From Myrica gale (taxonomy: Eukaryota; Streptophyta; Magnoliopsida; Fagales; Myricaceae): DNA of 64,000 nt. The position numbers and the translations under genes were made by a program. The notes beneath the pieces are model-generated. The model ran no database searches and was not told where the DNA came from. It was given only the letters and a program-made list of their open reading frames with translations. This document shows positions 46,781 through 59,500 of this stretch, in pieces. The stretch covers positions 7,383,001-7,447,000 of the forward strand of contig OZ005610.1 of the NCBI GenBank assembly GCA_963930655.1, given 5' to 3'. Position 1 is the stretch's first letter. Every line of letters starts with the position of its first letter.

Positions 46781-49686
46781 AGAGTAGAAATGGGCGACCA
46801 GCTAGTCGTTCTTTTTGGGCGTGATTATAGTAATTCTCACTCACTACATCATAAAAAAAAACAATCACCGCAACTCCACCAGCATGCAAGTGATATAGAG
46901 CGAAGGAGGGGTTCGTCCAAGTATTACCGTTGATTACTCAGGCTGACAATTTATCCAATTGAATGACTCAGCATAGTGGTTTTTTTAAAAAAACAAATTA
47001 TCTTCTCAAACTTGTTTATCAATCTTCTTGTTAGCAAACAAATTACTAAGAGTTATAAACTAAGTCTCGACTCAACTAATCTTCTTGTGATTAGACTAAA
47101 TTCGTATGAATCTCAGTTCACAAAGATCGGGTTACAATGAATGTACCATTAACTTACCCAAAATCTTTGCATCCAATGTAAAGTTTTTTGTTCTTCTATT
47201 TTTATAGGCAAAAGACAGTGATACGAGTCATACGACCATGCACTTCTACCCTTTAAAGAGAACTTTACCGTAAAAAATAAAAATAGTAGGTACCTGGAAA
47301 GGGAGCTCGTCTGGAAAGTATATGTGAAGCGTGTGAGCTTTACATAATTTCAATGAATCAGGCCGAGTACACGATTAAGGAATACGATGTATAGGCCACT
47401 ATTTCATGGCCGTCTACGCATGGGCCGAAGCACTGTTGCATGGTCGTAAACGCAAAAGCGTCACGCATCCCCACCATAGGCTCTATCTACATTGCTATTA
47501 TTCACATAAGAACAAAATTCAAACAAATGCACTGGGGCCCACATATTTTCCATAACTTTAGCCTGACTGGGTGCCTCGTGGGACCACGTATCTGAGTCCG
47601 ACGTCAGAAAGATTCCATTTTTATTTTTATTTTTTCTCGTTCTGTCTTCATGATACATCAGCCAATGAAGTAGGCCTGGATGGATCGCAGGATCGGTCAG
47701 AATGGATCGGTTTTACAGAGAAGCACGTACTGGTAAGCCAAGCCGACGCCGTTTTCAACCGTTACCTTGCCATATTTGTCCCCTGAAGAAGGTAGAAAGG
47801 CAAAATAGTCTCGTCTTGTGCGGAAATGGGGAAATTACTTGAGCAAATATTTTATATTTATTGTAATAGAAAAAAGGATAATTTAATAAAAAAGATAAAT
47901 TATTTTATTATATTACAACATCCTCATTCCTCACAACAACAACAATAGTAGTCGTGTTCTTTTTGTATTTTATAAAATTAAGAAATTGATATTTTAACCA
48001 GATGGATGATTTGAAAGTAATACTTATAGCCTTCAAACACTAATAATTATGATAGCAAAATGTCTTATTATATTGGGTTAAATAGTAACATAGTTTCCAA
48101 AAACTTTATTTTTATTGCCCATATACTTTCTATTAAATTATTAATGGAACAAGTGTCGTGTGAATGAGTACAATGGTATTATGGTATTAATAGAAAATAT
48201 AAACTTTTTCTAAATTTCTACTGCCCAAAATAGCCTCCAAGCTGACCGGGCCAGGACGCCCGTGAAATTGTTCCCACTGATGTCACGTGATACCTATCGT
48301 TTATAGGAAAGAATAATGCCTCTCGCAGTCTCGCGCGTGCCTTCATCTGGATGAGGAAAATGATCGGACGGTCCCAATCTGACACCGAACTCCAGCGGCA
48401 CGCGGGGTCAGAATTAGACTGTTCCCGAATTCTCGGCTTATCCAGGAGTTCATTCCTAAGCTTTAACTTCGTTACTTTCCATTATAAAAAAAAAACTTCG
48501 TTACTTTCCACGATTGTTCAAGTTTTCTAAGCACCGTCGATCTTTGCCACGTTTCGAACATGCACTCGTTCTTCCCAACGATCCCTCGTGATCCAATCCT
48601 ACAGCTTCTCCACTCTCCAGAGAGCCCCCAACGAAAATGGAAACAGACAGGCAGCAGACAGTTTTAAGGAAGGGGGGGGGGCCGGGGGGGGGAAGGAAAT
48701 GCAAAGCACAAACGAAGCGACACCGTTTATAAACCATACACCTAGAAATTTTGGAAATGGGTATTGTCTATAAGAGAAAGCCCGTCAGTCAATAAAATTA
48801 GTGCCCCCATCATGGCCATCGAATGAAAAATTTCCTGCGAGGAAGATGGGCCAGGTGATGGTGAAATTTTCCAGAGCAAACGAATGATTGACATTATGGA
48901 GATCCTTATAACATTTTTATTAGGACGAAAACAAAAGCATTTAATCGAGAAAATTTGAACATTCCGAAAGGGTACAAAAAATATGCATACTGGAGGGGGT
49001 TGAGGGTCCACACGTGATAATTGAGAGTGAAAGAACCTGAGAACAGGCGTGGTATGAGGGGAACATGGAAACAGAGTGGCCTGTAGGGATTTAAGGGGAC
49101 ATTTGCCTCTGAACCTTCTGATGAGAAAGAGATCCATTTTGTCTTCTAGTCTCTCCACCAACCCACATTTTTATCTGATATTAATTTTTGGTTCTGTTGT
49201 ATCATGATTGATATTATTCATGTAGTCGTCTTTGGACTCTGTGGATGTGGGCCGAGATTCGAGGCTTCTTTTTAGGGCTTTTCGATGAAAAGAAGAGGGG
49301 AAGGAAAGGGCAAATTTTTCTATTGCAAAGTTTCTCACTCTAGTAATTGAGATTCCCCTACAGCACCGGCCATTAGAACGGATGAGCATTCTTTGTTGAC
49401 ATTAGAGATGCAATCGGATTTGATGAGTAAAGGCCTGTACGTACAAACCAAAACCATAGTCAAGTCATCAAAAGTAGCTAATGCCTCGAGAGGGACATTT
49501 TCAAACACTCACCAAATTGGATTCTCCCAGTCCCATCCCATTGAAAGGTCATTTTATCTCTGGCTGATTAGTCTTCTTCTTGTGCCCCCATCGAAGAGCA
49601 ACAATGGCAGAAACCATCTGCTTTCCCAAATCTCAGTCGGCCTTAATTCTAACCCAGATGCCACTTACGCGTTTGAATAGCCTGAC
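46781..49686. other. Intergenic region upstream of ARF5
   Basis: No gene is supported. It contains a tail-only insertion (48465-48510) and a G-rich tract near 48671-48690. Open frames such as 48742-49161 on the - strand show no family resemblance. Confidence 0.5.
48465..48510 (+). mobile_element. Tail-only retro-insertion
   Basis: The 17-bp repeat AACTTCGTTACTTTCCA (48465-48481 and 48494-48510) flanks only 12 bases, TTATAAAAAAAA. This is identical to the last bases of the LINE at 27119-29743 read on its own strand. Confidence 0.75.
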
Positions 49687-49692
49687 TTGGAC

Positions 49693-49762
49693 CCGTTAGC
49701 GTTGTACTTACGTTTACAGGGTCCCCACCGTTAGCGTTGTACTTACGTTTACAGGGTCCCCC
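49693..49762. repeat. 35-bp tandem duplication followed by a C-run
   Basis: Copies 49693-49727 and 49728-49762 begin CCGTTAGCGTTGTACTTACG and end GGGTCCCC; a C17-like run follows directly. Confidence 0.9.
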
Positions 49763-49821
49763 CCCCCCCCCCCCAAATCTCATTTTAAGCTCAATGTTTC
49801 CAGGTATTCAGCTTGAAAAAG

Positions 49822-49945
49822 CAATGCATTGCAGTTTTTCTTTTTCTTTTTCAACAGTGGCAGCAGGAGGCTTCGAACTCCGGAAGGACCCTCCCTAAGA
49901 GGAGGAGGTAACCACTGAGCTAACGCTCAGGGTTCAATGCATTGC
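49822..49945 (-). mobile_element. Short tRNA-derived SINE with target duplication
   Basis: On the - strand an A-box (TTAGCTCAGTGGTTA) is followed by a B-box (GGAGTTCGAAGCC) and an A-rich tail (read on + as TTTTTCTTTTTCTTTTTC). The 11-bp repeat CAATGCATTGC flanks the insert (49822-49832 and 49935-49945), with three further matching bases. The insert is only about 102 bp, so the body is little more than the tRNA-like head. Confidence 0.8.
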
Positions 49946-50239
49946 GGTTCACTCTAGGAAAGTAGACTAAAGTTTTGATAGATGTGATTTGACGGGAGAA
50001 AGATGATACTCCACGAAATATTTGAAAAGGAAAGTTTAGAAAACGGTGAGAAGGAAAGTTTGGACAATAGTCTTATCTAATGATGGAACAGCATACTTTA
50101 AAATGGCAGGCCACTTAAATAAATAAATAAAAAGGCAGGCCCCAAGGAGAGAGGACCTTCTCTCCGGGCCTCCGGCCCTTTCCATGTCTCAGAGGGTCGT
50201 ATACGACTTATAAAGATCGGACCTACCTTCTAAGGAGGA

Positions 50240-50921
50240 GCCACTCCAGTCCAAGATAAAAACAATGCAATTAAAAAAATGGATAAATAAAAAATTTATT
50301 CTTTTACTTTTACCAAAATTCAAATACGTCATTCAACTTTAAAATTCATTCTTTAAAATTTAAACTTTATTAAAAATTTAGTTATTTTAAAACTATTAAA
50401 ATGTAAATAATTTTAAATTTTAGGGACTAATTTTATGTGTTTTAAAATTTAAAGACTTACTTGATTTTTCACGCAAATTACAAGGACTAAGATCATATTT
50501 ATCCCTAAAAAAACCGCCAAAACAGAAAGCATGCAAGGTCTTTTTAGTCTAATTATAGATATTCTGTAATTTTCTGTTCAGCCACTCTAGTCCAAGATAA
50601 AAACAATGCAATTAAAAAAATGGATAAATAAAAAATTTATTCTTTTACTTTTACCAAAATTCAAATAAGTCATTCAACTTTAAAATTCATTCTCTAAAAT
50701 TTAAACTTTATTAAAAATTTAGTTATTTTAAAACTATTAAAATGTAAATAATTTTAAATTTCAGGGACTAATTTTATGTGTTTTAAAGTTTAAAGACTTA
50801 CTTGATTTTTCACTCAAATTACAAGGACTAAGATCATATTTATCCCTAAAAAAACCGCCAAAACAGAAAGAATGCAAGGTCTTTTTAGTCTAATTATAGA
50901 TATTCTGTAATTTTCTGTTCG
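50240..50921. repeat. 341-bp tandem duplication, two near-identical copies
   Basis: Copies 50240-50580 and 50581-50921 both start GCCACTC(C/T)AGTCCAAGATAA and end GATATTCTGTAATTTTCTGT. They differ at only a handful of positions. Each contains TAAAATTTAAACTTTATTAA and CAAGGACTAAGATCATATTT, typical of AT-rich plant MITEs. Non-coding. Confidence 0.93.
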
Positions 50922-51240
50922 AATTGTATAGTAAAATTTTTTAAAAAATAGAAAAAACATGTGAATTTCATTAGTACGTGAACACCATCCCATCACATTT
51001 TCTAAGTTCTATTTGGACAGCCATAGAAAGGATTGATGTTTCCGTCAAGAGCGAAGCCAAAATATGAATTTTGGAGAGCCAAACTATGAATTATGATATC
51101 GTAATTTTGCTTGAGGGGCAATTTAAAAATGAAAAATAAAACAATAAAGATATACGGGAAGAAAAGCCTCTTCAGGGAAAAAAAAGAAGAATAGATTTTA
51201 CGTTTTCTTTAGGCCAACCCAGTCTGCCTAATAAATCCAA

Positions 51241-51415
51241 GGCCCACAATACTCTCTGTTTAGAGGGAAAAGCCCATTAGAAACTTCAAGCCCGGTTACA
51301 TTTGTCGTTCTGAACAGCACATGCCACATAAGATACGAGAAGAAAAGCATCCCATCGTGCATCCGTCGTGCGGGAAAGGCACAAGTAAAGCCCTACAATT
51401 TCCAAATAGGGTTTT
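51241..51415 (+). promoter_or_regulatory. Site II and telo-box motifs upstream of RPA43
   Basis: GGCCCA (51241-51246) and AGCCCA (51271-51276) are inverse TGGGCY site II motifs, and TAGGGTTTT (51407-51415) is a telo-box. This combination is common in plant promoters of ribosome-biogenesis and translation genes, which fits an RNA polymerase I subunit. Confidence 0.55.
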
Positions 51416-51466
51416 GCAAAAGGGTTTTATGATATATCTGCAAAATGAGATCCAAGTTCTAATAGC

Positions 51467-53543
51467 ATGTGGAGCTCAGTAATGGAGGGATTGAAAGTGT
51501 CAGATGCCGATTTGGTAGTCTACGTGCACCCATCGAAGAGCACCAAAGTTCCCCAAGCTGTCCTCCGAGAGCTCAGCTCTCTACTTTTCAAGTACTGTTC
51601 CTTATCTCTTTTTTGTCATTTAATTATTTTTTGGCTTTTATGACCTTATACCCCCTGGTAAATTGATTCTCGCCGAGTTAAGTTTTAGTATTTGGAGTTG
51701 CGTCGATGTACTCTTGTTTGGCAATTTGACTGTTCTGGAGAATATGATCTTGTGTGGCAAATGCTAAGGCAATAACTTTGTCGTCGTGTATACAGTGAGT
51801 AATTATGGTTTTTGAGTGTGTCCTCACAGGCGATAGTTTGGGTTCTCAAACACCATTTATGCAATCGAATTACTGTGCATTGTTAGCAGCCCCTTACGAC
51901 TTCTAAAGTATTCTTCTGGTGATGTTGCTTTGTTGCTTTCCTGCTTCAAAGAGGCATAACCCTGCAAATCCTTGTTGCAAAATTTATGGTGCTCTTTCTC
52001 GTTATTAAAAGCACAAGCTCTGCACTTTAGAAATTTGTTGCCTTAAGAATCCAGGACCTATTACTGTGATGGTTGAGTGCGATATATTTGTTTCTAATTT
52101 GAATTTGGATTTTAATCCTCCGAACTCATCAACACGGAGCAACTTTGCCTCTGCTAATGTGCTTCTGTGACCACTGTGTTGTCTATTTCAGGTTCAATGA
52201 AACTTTTGATGGAGTGGTATTGGCTTATGATGTCCAAATTCAAGATAAAGTTGCAAATATTCTTCCAGCACTTCACCCTTATTTTGGCGTGAGATTAAAA
52301 GCAAAATTGTTAACTTTTTCACCGAAGCAAAATATGCTTTTAGGTAGTTTTGCTATGCCCCTTCTCATTATCAAGTGGAAAGTGTTTGCTTTCCTTTCTT
52401 TTTCCTCCCCTATTTGTACAGGAATTTGTTAGGAGGGACCAGATGCACAGATCATTTAGGATCCCATGACTACGTGCCTCATGTTCTAGGTATATGCTTT
52501 TATGTTGTCTGCAGTCATGGTTTTCTCTTGTTGTCACTTCCAGAGGGCAAGGTGGTGAAACTGACGCAAACATCCATTAATGTTGTTGTCCTTGGTTTTT
52601 CATCTGCTGTCATAACGGAGGAAGACATCCGTGAAGAATTTGAATATGCACACGTAAGTAGATCTTCACTGATGCAGTTTGAAGTCTACATCCTTTTCCT
52701 TCGTGTTCTGTATTACACTACATCTCCGACTTGGGATATTGATTTTGTTATATAATATACTATGCCCTAGAAACACGGGGAGGACCTATATGCTAGCGGA
52801 TCTCACAAGCGATATGTGATAAAGGTTGGAACCATGATACGATTTTTAGTAAAGAGGTGACATACTTTTGTACATACGGTAGTTGTTTAGTGTCAGATAT
52901 ACACACATGTATGCATGTGTGTTTCATAAATTCATATTTTTGTACACAAAGTTTCATTGAGACTCTGGATCTTTGATGAATTGTTGGTTGATCAATTGGT
53001 GTCTCCTTGAAAGATCAGATTACTATTCAGACTGATATATTTGCTTTAGTTAACGTCTCCATGTTCATCAATTTCATAGTTGCTTTATTAGTAGTTCGAA
53101 TTTATTGAATTTAGTGCAAATATTCTGTGAATTTTAGGACTTTCTGCTCAAGATGTTGTAATTTTGGGGAATTCACAATTTTCTAACTGCAATACGTATC
53201 GTGTTGGACTTGTACCCTGATTGCATATGAAAAAAACCTCACTCGAAAATATGGATCACATGACTCGCATCAACGGCTAATCCTTGCAGTTTTGACGAGG
53301 AAATACTGCACATTTCTGGGTCTCTAGTTCCAGCAAATACAGGAAGCATTCGCTGGTTGGCTAAACATATTAAAGATGTTCCACTAGTTGACAGGTTTTT
53401 TAGCTTGCCTTTTGAGTTCCTCTACTTGAAAGTTTTTTAAAGCACATTTGTATTTTTGTAGAAGTTCTGGTGTCCATGATACTAACTTTTTGACATTCTA
53501 TAGGGGTCAAAAGAGGGGAAAGAAAGTGAAGGGGAATCGGTAA
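51467..53543 (+). CDS. DNA-directed RNA polymerase I subunit RPA43
   Basis: Six exons join in phase: 51467-51591, 52192-52343, 52544-52653, 52771-52856, 53290-53394, 53504-53543, giving 205 residues. RPA43 forms the Pol I stalk with RPA14 and helps recruit the initiation factor Rrn3 at rDNA in the nucleolus. Seen: N-terminal GLKVSDADLVVYVHPSKS and AVLRELSSLLFKFNETFDGV, the SHS2-like HPYFGVRLKA segment, then the OB fold with EGKVVKLTQTSINVVVLGFS, ITEEDIREEF, SHKRYVIKVGTMIRFLV and SFDEEILHISGSLVPANTG. The conserved start may be the second ATG at 51482 (MEGLKVS). The last exon in phase gives a short basic tail; another frame of the same exon stays open to 53629 (see finding). Confidence 0.92.
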
Positions 53544-53629
53544 TTGAAGAACATGACAGGGATCTATATTTCTTGCACAATGACCAAATCAAGAGGTCAA
53601 AGAAACGTAAAATCAAAGAAGAGTCTTAA

Positions 53630-56446
53630 AGAAGAGTCGTAAAGTCAAAGTAGGATCTTCATTACGAAAGGTGGTGCTCTTGCTCTGATGTAATTGCTCT
53701 GTTGATCCTCACTATGCAAGTACATCTAATTATTGTCAGCAGAGTTATCTAGACACACACACACACCACTTAATCTGCTATTTGCAGTAGAAGCTATGTT
53801 TAACAAAGGCAGGGAAGGGAGACACATGATCGGCTGTTGCTAGAATTCCAACTATTGTTTTGTTTTCATTTGGCAAGTAGTAAGGAGGATGTCAACACGC
53901 CAAATGATTGTGATATATACTGCAAGTATCTAGACGAGTCTCGGAGTACTACTTCATCAGAACAAGCTTCCAGGAACAAAATTCATGTAAAGCTCCACCA
54001 TTGCCATCAACGTAAAGATAATTCTCCCCATGATTCCAAGTTCTTTCGAAATTTTTTAGCACTCAATGAGTTTCTTTCGAAAATTTTTTTGGAAGAGTAT
54101 AAATGGTGGAAAATGCAAATTTGATACTGTAAAGTAAGACAACTAACTGTCCCTGACATGTTTAGAAGAAAAAAAACTGTCCGACATGTCCCGCCACCGA
54201 CACCAACCAACCCAAAACCAATTGTGTACGTTTTGATTGGTCTTTAAATGCAAAGGTATAGGAGCAATTGCACTGCAACGCTAACCCATCTCCAAAGCCC
54301 AAAGTTGCGTCTCAAAGCTTAAAGAGTAGGTTCACTTTCCAAGTGAAGCCAAAAAACTGACGGCCCAGGCGAGCTACACCGGTCCACTACTGACCAATCT
54401 GTACTCTGTAGTAAGTTACAGTCAGCAGGTCTTGGCATGTTCCGTTTAATCCGAGTGACACGAACGTCGAAAATACCCAAGAATTAAAAAGTAACCCACG
54501 AGATATTTTTCCTCGGAATATTATGGAATCTATTTTGTGTGTTGCTCAGTGAAGACCTTCCTAATACACTTGAGTAATATTTGGGAAACAATTATTTTGT
54601 GACAAATGGTTTTAGAACTTTCAAAAGCGTCGACGTTTACATAACGTCTAAATTAAAACAGTAAGCAAAAAACGATGACCATAAATCTTAACATGGTCTT
54701 ATTTTTTTGGGTCAAACATTCGGGTGGCCGCACATGGGGCTACTCAGTACACACCAAACTTATTGCTAGATGGTCTTTATCGACCTAGGATGGTGTTCAC
54801 ACTGTCCAGGATGGAACTTTAAATGGGATTCTTGGCGTTGGATAGCAATTCTTTGTATGCATGCTACAGCTGCAGCAGCTAGGTCGAACAGATGCCACTA
54901 ACCCCGAACTCGGGCTTGATTTCGTCAATCGTAATACATATAAAAATCTTGGACACCTAAGTGGTTGTTTGTCAATCATTGTTGAGGGGGATTTGGGGGT
55001 AGAGGGACAAAGTACATTCCATTTAAACCACTGACGTACGTACTTGCATAGTTGCATATCGTAGCCGTCGCAGTTCTATATATGATTATATGCTTAGCTA
55101 ATCTATTAAGAAATTCAAGACAGATATCTGTGTAGGTGGAATAATATTTTCCTAAATCATCAAACAGGTATGGGGCTTCTATCGAAACCACCGCACACCA
55201 GTTCTGGGTTCTCTCATAAATGAATTAAAAAGAGAATAGAGTAATTTAAAAAGCATGTTTGAATGCTAACCCTTATTAGTTTTTGGAGAAAGAGACGAAT
55301 GGGAAATATTGCAGGCCTTTCAGGTTGGTGAATGATTCTCACTTCCATCCACCTCCCATGTGAACGACTGCTATTTTAATCAGAAAAAAGAGGAGAAGGA
55401 CGCGACTGACTTTCCCGTATAATCAATCATTCTCAATTCTCGGCCTTATTTTGTTCTTCTTCTCTGAATGGGGCTTGTTAGTTGTTACCCTCCCTTCTTT
55501 TATGACAGTTGGAGAGCATGTGGACGAGAAAAGACTAGTAAACCCAGAATCTTTGTTTGGTTTATCTTTCACATCGCAACCTCTCTCTTTCTTTCATTGA
55601 AAATGTATTCAGACATGGATTCTAAAAATCTGATCTTCTGGATACGAATATGCGATTATATGAGTTTGAAAGGCAGCAGTACTTCCACATGTTCTTGCGT
55701 TTTAGAATATGAGAATATTGCAAGATAGCAGAAGATCATGATTAAGGGATCATTAGGGACACTGTTTATATAGTTTTGATACCAATAGAGTGACGTCCAT
55801 ATTAATACATGGGAGCTTGAAGAGGTTAACGGCAGGATTTGAAAGATATTTAAAGGGCGTCCACAACACAAATATCTAGAAGTCCCAAACTATGTATTAC
55901 TCAGTGAAGAATTTGCCGATGATCATTGAGGCAAAAGTACTGATGCTAAAATACCCTTCAAATTAAAGATCGAAATCTAATTGCGAACTTATGCCAATCA
56001 TTTTCAATCATTGCTTTTTAATTAAGCTATTAAACGGTTAAGAAATGATTAGGAGATGGAGCAATTATACCCCACAATATATGCCACCCACCAAAATTTG
56101 TTATTTTTTTTCATAACTCTAGAATTTTATTAATTCAAGAAGGTTTGAAGACCTCAGTTACATGCTTTAAAGAGCGTGTCAGACCCTCTAAATTAGACGA
56201 CTAGCCAACAAGCTAGAAGGCTTAATGACTATACATACCCATGCGAGCGAAGAGTTGGGATAACCCATAACGGACGACAAGTTGAAATTAGCGGAAAAAA
56301 AATACCAAACGACGAAGACAGATGCGGTGGCTGGAGGAGAGGGGTTGGCCAAACTGTACTTATGCTATCAATACCATTGGTTGCCTAGATGCTACTTAGT
56401 ATCCTTAATGCCCAATGTCTGATTAGCATTCTTGAATTCATTATTT
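53630..56446. other. Intergenic region right of RPA43
   Basis: Starts with the probable RPA43 3' untranslated region; an (AC)n run lies at about 53752-53767. A frame at 53837-54124 looks partly protein-like but I find no family or splice support. No other gene or element is clear. Confidence 0.45.
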
Positions 56447-56468
56447 AGAGAGAGAGAGAGAGAGAGAG
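56447..56468. repeat. (AG)n microsatellite
   Basis: A pure AG run in intergenic DNA. Confidence 0.9.
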
Positions 56469-56537
56469 TTTGCAAGGCAGTCTGAAAACCTAAGGTGATA
56501 CAACAGCTAGCTGTATATGTTTCTTGTTGTTAAATTT

Positions 56538-56592
56538 GCCCGAGGCTGAATTTTTTTTTAAAGTAAGTAAATAGTCAGCCTGAGGCTGAATT
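56538..56592 (-). mobile_element. Possible tail-only retro-insertion
   Basis: The 15-bp repeat GCC(C/T)GAGGCTGAATT (56538-56552 and 56578-56592) flanks 25 bases that on the - strand end in A7 after TTTACTTACTTT. One mismatch in the repeat suggests an older event than the others. Confidence 0.55.
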
Positions 56593-59500
56593 CCATTACC
56601 GGATCATGTTCACAGTAGGATATACACCCAATATAGAAGAAGCAAATAATTAGGCCATAGAGATCAACGGGAGAAAGATAATGAATTAACATAGTTCAAC
56701 TCAGAAATCTACGTACATGATCCCCAACATAAAACCTATTAAGGTAGGACTTTTGTTCCTAAACTATTAACAATTATGTACTACAGGAAGAGTTTATTTA
56801 TAGTAGGGCTAGTTTAGTACAAGTATGATGTCAGTCATATTAGTATACTAGAATTGTGACAGATTTAGGACATGGGGTGGGGTATGGTAAATAAAGCACA
56901 CCGCCATCTTTCACCAAACAAAATAAGAGGTGTTAATGATTGAATGCAAAAGGGCAATAAGAAAGATTGGAGGCATGGTGAGTATGGGCTCTCTGTGTGA
57001 GTACGGATTCCTGGGAATGACCAATCTAATGGTTCTTTGTTACAGATGACTTGGTTGCAAGGGCAGCTAGCCACCATGCGGTACTGGTTTTGCCTAAATA
57101 AATATAACCACTTCGGAGGTCTACAATCTTTGAAGCCTGAATTGCGGACGGCTGGCCTGTTCCTCTCTCTCTTTCTCTCTGGTCTTGTACAAGAATCTGT
57201 GGGCTTGACCAATAATACTACATTTCTGAAGTTAGATTCTGATAGGCCACGTCGTTCCACCTATCAGATTCTTCTGCTCACCGCCCAAATTATGGTCTGG
57301 AAAAGCTGCAACAGCGCCAAAGCTTTTTGGTTTTTGGGCGTGCGTTGACATCATAATAATAAGGAAGAGTACTAAGAGTTCTTCTTCCTTCGAATTGAAT
57401 ACTACGTAATCAGTGAACTTTGTTATCTAGAGGTCGGTTCTTTTGCTAGAAACAGAGAACCGACTGACGTAGGTTGTTCCAAATTGTACGTGCTAGTGCA
57501 CCTCTATCTGTATTCTCTTCATTCTCCTTTAGTTTCACAGAGGTGCTTTCCCCTTTACTTTATGCATGCGTGGCTCAAATAGAATAACAATTGGTTGCGG
57601 ACTATATATTATGACATTATGCGAAGCATTCTGAGAGGTGAGAGCTAGCTGTAATGGAGGAAGTATAGAAGTGCACCTCTGAATATTTAAGCATATCTTC
57701 GGCAATCGGCTCAATTGGACTCTTTGTTCCGCCAATATCCCTGCCAACTGCCAAAGATAGATTGCATAAAGTAATTCTTTTTGGGGCACTTTTATTGACA
57801 GAATCCTCAACCGATGCAATGCGAGAATAACTCAGATTCTCAATACTTCGACACTATATTTTGGTTAGGTTTAAGGGTCGTAGACTATGTTAGGCACCCC
57901 CTCTACCTCTTTTCTCAAAAAAAAAACCTCCTATATTTATTTTCTCCTCCAAAAATTGTTTAATTCTCATGAGTATTTTGTTTTAGCAAATAATTATCTG
58001 GTCGCTTAAATTCTAAATCTCGTCACGATGAGACATATGACGACCAAATGGAGTGTCGATGAGTAATTGAGATACACTAATTAATTAATAAAATATAATA
58101 TGGAGGCTGCCTCCATTTGCCAAGAGCCCTTTGAGCTCTACCAAGACTTGTATTTGTTACTGATTTATCACAAATTTAATCATATTCTGAGAGAGTACGT
58201 ACAAGTGTTCAAATTTGAAGTGAAGAATTAATTGCCCTTCTACTGTACGTCTCAAGTGCAAGAAGCATGGCACCATTTCAGTTACTTTACTGTCCTATAT
58301 ATATCTACTCCAAGGGCGTTCGTTTTGATTGGCTAGAAAGAAGGACGCAATTTGGTGTCATTAATTTATCCAATTTTAGCCTCAATCCATCAACAAAATC
58401 AAAGGGGTTCCAACTCCACCGACACAAATCACGAAAATGAAGATATTGTCCGAGCAATCAAACACAAACTGAACTGTGTTTGCTTCAGCTCTGAGTCAAG
58501 CAGATCAATAAAAGTATTGTACGTATTTTCAGTTTCAGGACTTTGTCTGAACATTCTATACTCACCCCGGCCATGATGGGATCTTAGAATTTTAAACTTC
58601 AACAATCTCTGGAACAACGTAGCTATTTTCTTCGTACAAACTCATATATTACGTACTGGTTAAATTGAACACGATGACTGGTCAAGAGAAAACAAGGGAA
58701 ACCTATATAGTCAAACTTGCATTCAACTCTGAAGGAACAGCATGCAGATGCCCTTAATTTTTAATAACAAGCTCTCCATATCTTAAGTATCCTGTAATTA
58801 ATATTTTTATTTCCTTGATTTGAATGCATGCAGTGGAGTTGATCTAGCTTGTGCATGTGCAATATTATGTTCTGCCACAAATCGTGAATCAAATCTTCAG
58901 TAAAAGCTTATCTCTGTGATCCTCAGCAAATAAAATGCCGGACTGCTAGGGCCTCATTTGCTGCATACTGTGCTACACGTGCACTCTCAGTCATCGCTTT
59001 CTAACCCTGCACTGCACGGCATATATATTTTTATATATAGCTAATTAAGTTTCTCCTCGTAAACACAAAAAGTTATCTCGAGCACGCGATCGACTGTGAT
59101 TTTAAATCAGAAGCCACCCTTCGATCCCCTCAGATTATATCTCATTTTGTGACTGTGATCTGCAGGAAGTCAGAACCAAAACCATATGGGTACGTACTTG
59201 CTTATGAGGCTCCGCTAAAACTAAAAGACGCTTAAAGTTTAGATTAATCGATCTTAATTAATCGTCGCTGCTTTGGCTGTAGCAAGAAAGATGGCAGACA
59301 AATTACAGTTGCATCAATCTAGCTAAAAGAAGCAAGAACTCACGACGTGGCAGCATCGCACCGAAAGTGGGTCAGATAAAAATCCAAAGCGTAAAGCTGA
59401 TAAGGCATCTCTTTTCCACACAAAAAAACAACAACAACATAGTTCTTATATATTATGGCTATAAAATAGCTTAATTAGCGTGTGCCAGCTAGGAAGTAAT

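Noticed and set aside
48742-49161. 139-codon open frame on the - strand
   Set aside because: No family resemblance, no splice or promoter support; looks like chance in intergenic DNA.
50105-50141. Another possible tail-only insertion (GGCAGGCC repeats around an AAATAAATAAAT stretch)
   Set aside because: The direct repeat is only 8 bp and the insert is simple sequence, so chance or slippage is likelier.
53837-54124. 95-codon open frame right of RPA43
   Set aside because: Parts look protein-like, but it lies beyond the RPA43 stop with no clear acceptor in phase and no known family.
56865-57260. 131-codon open frame on the - strand, overlapping one on +
   Set aside because: Both strands are open by chance; composition is not protein-like and no family is recognised.
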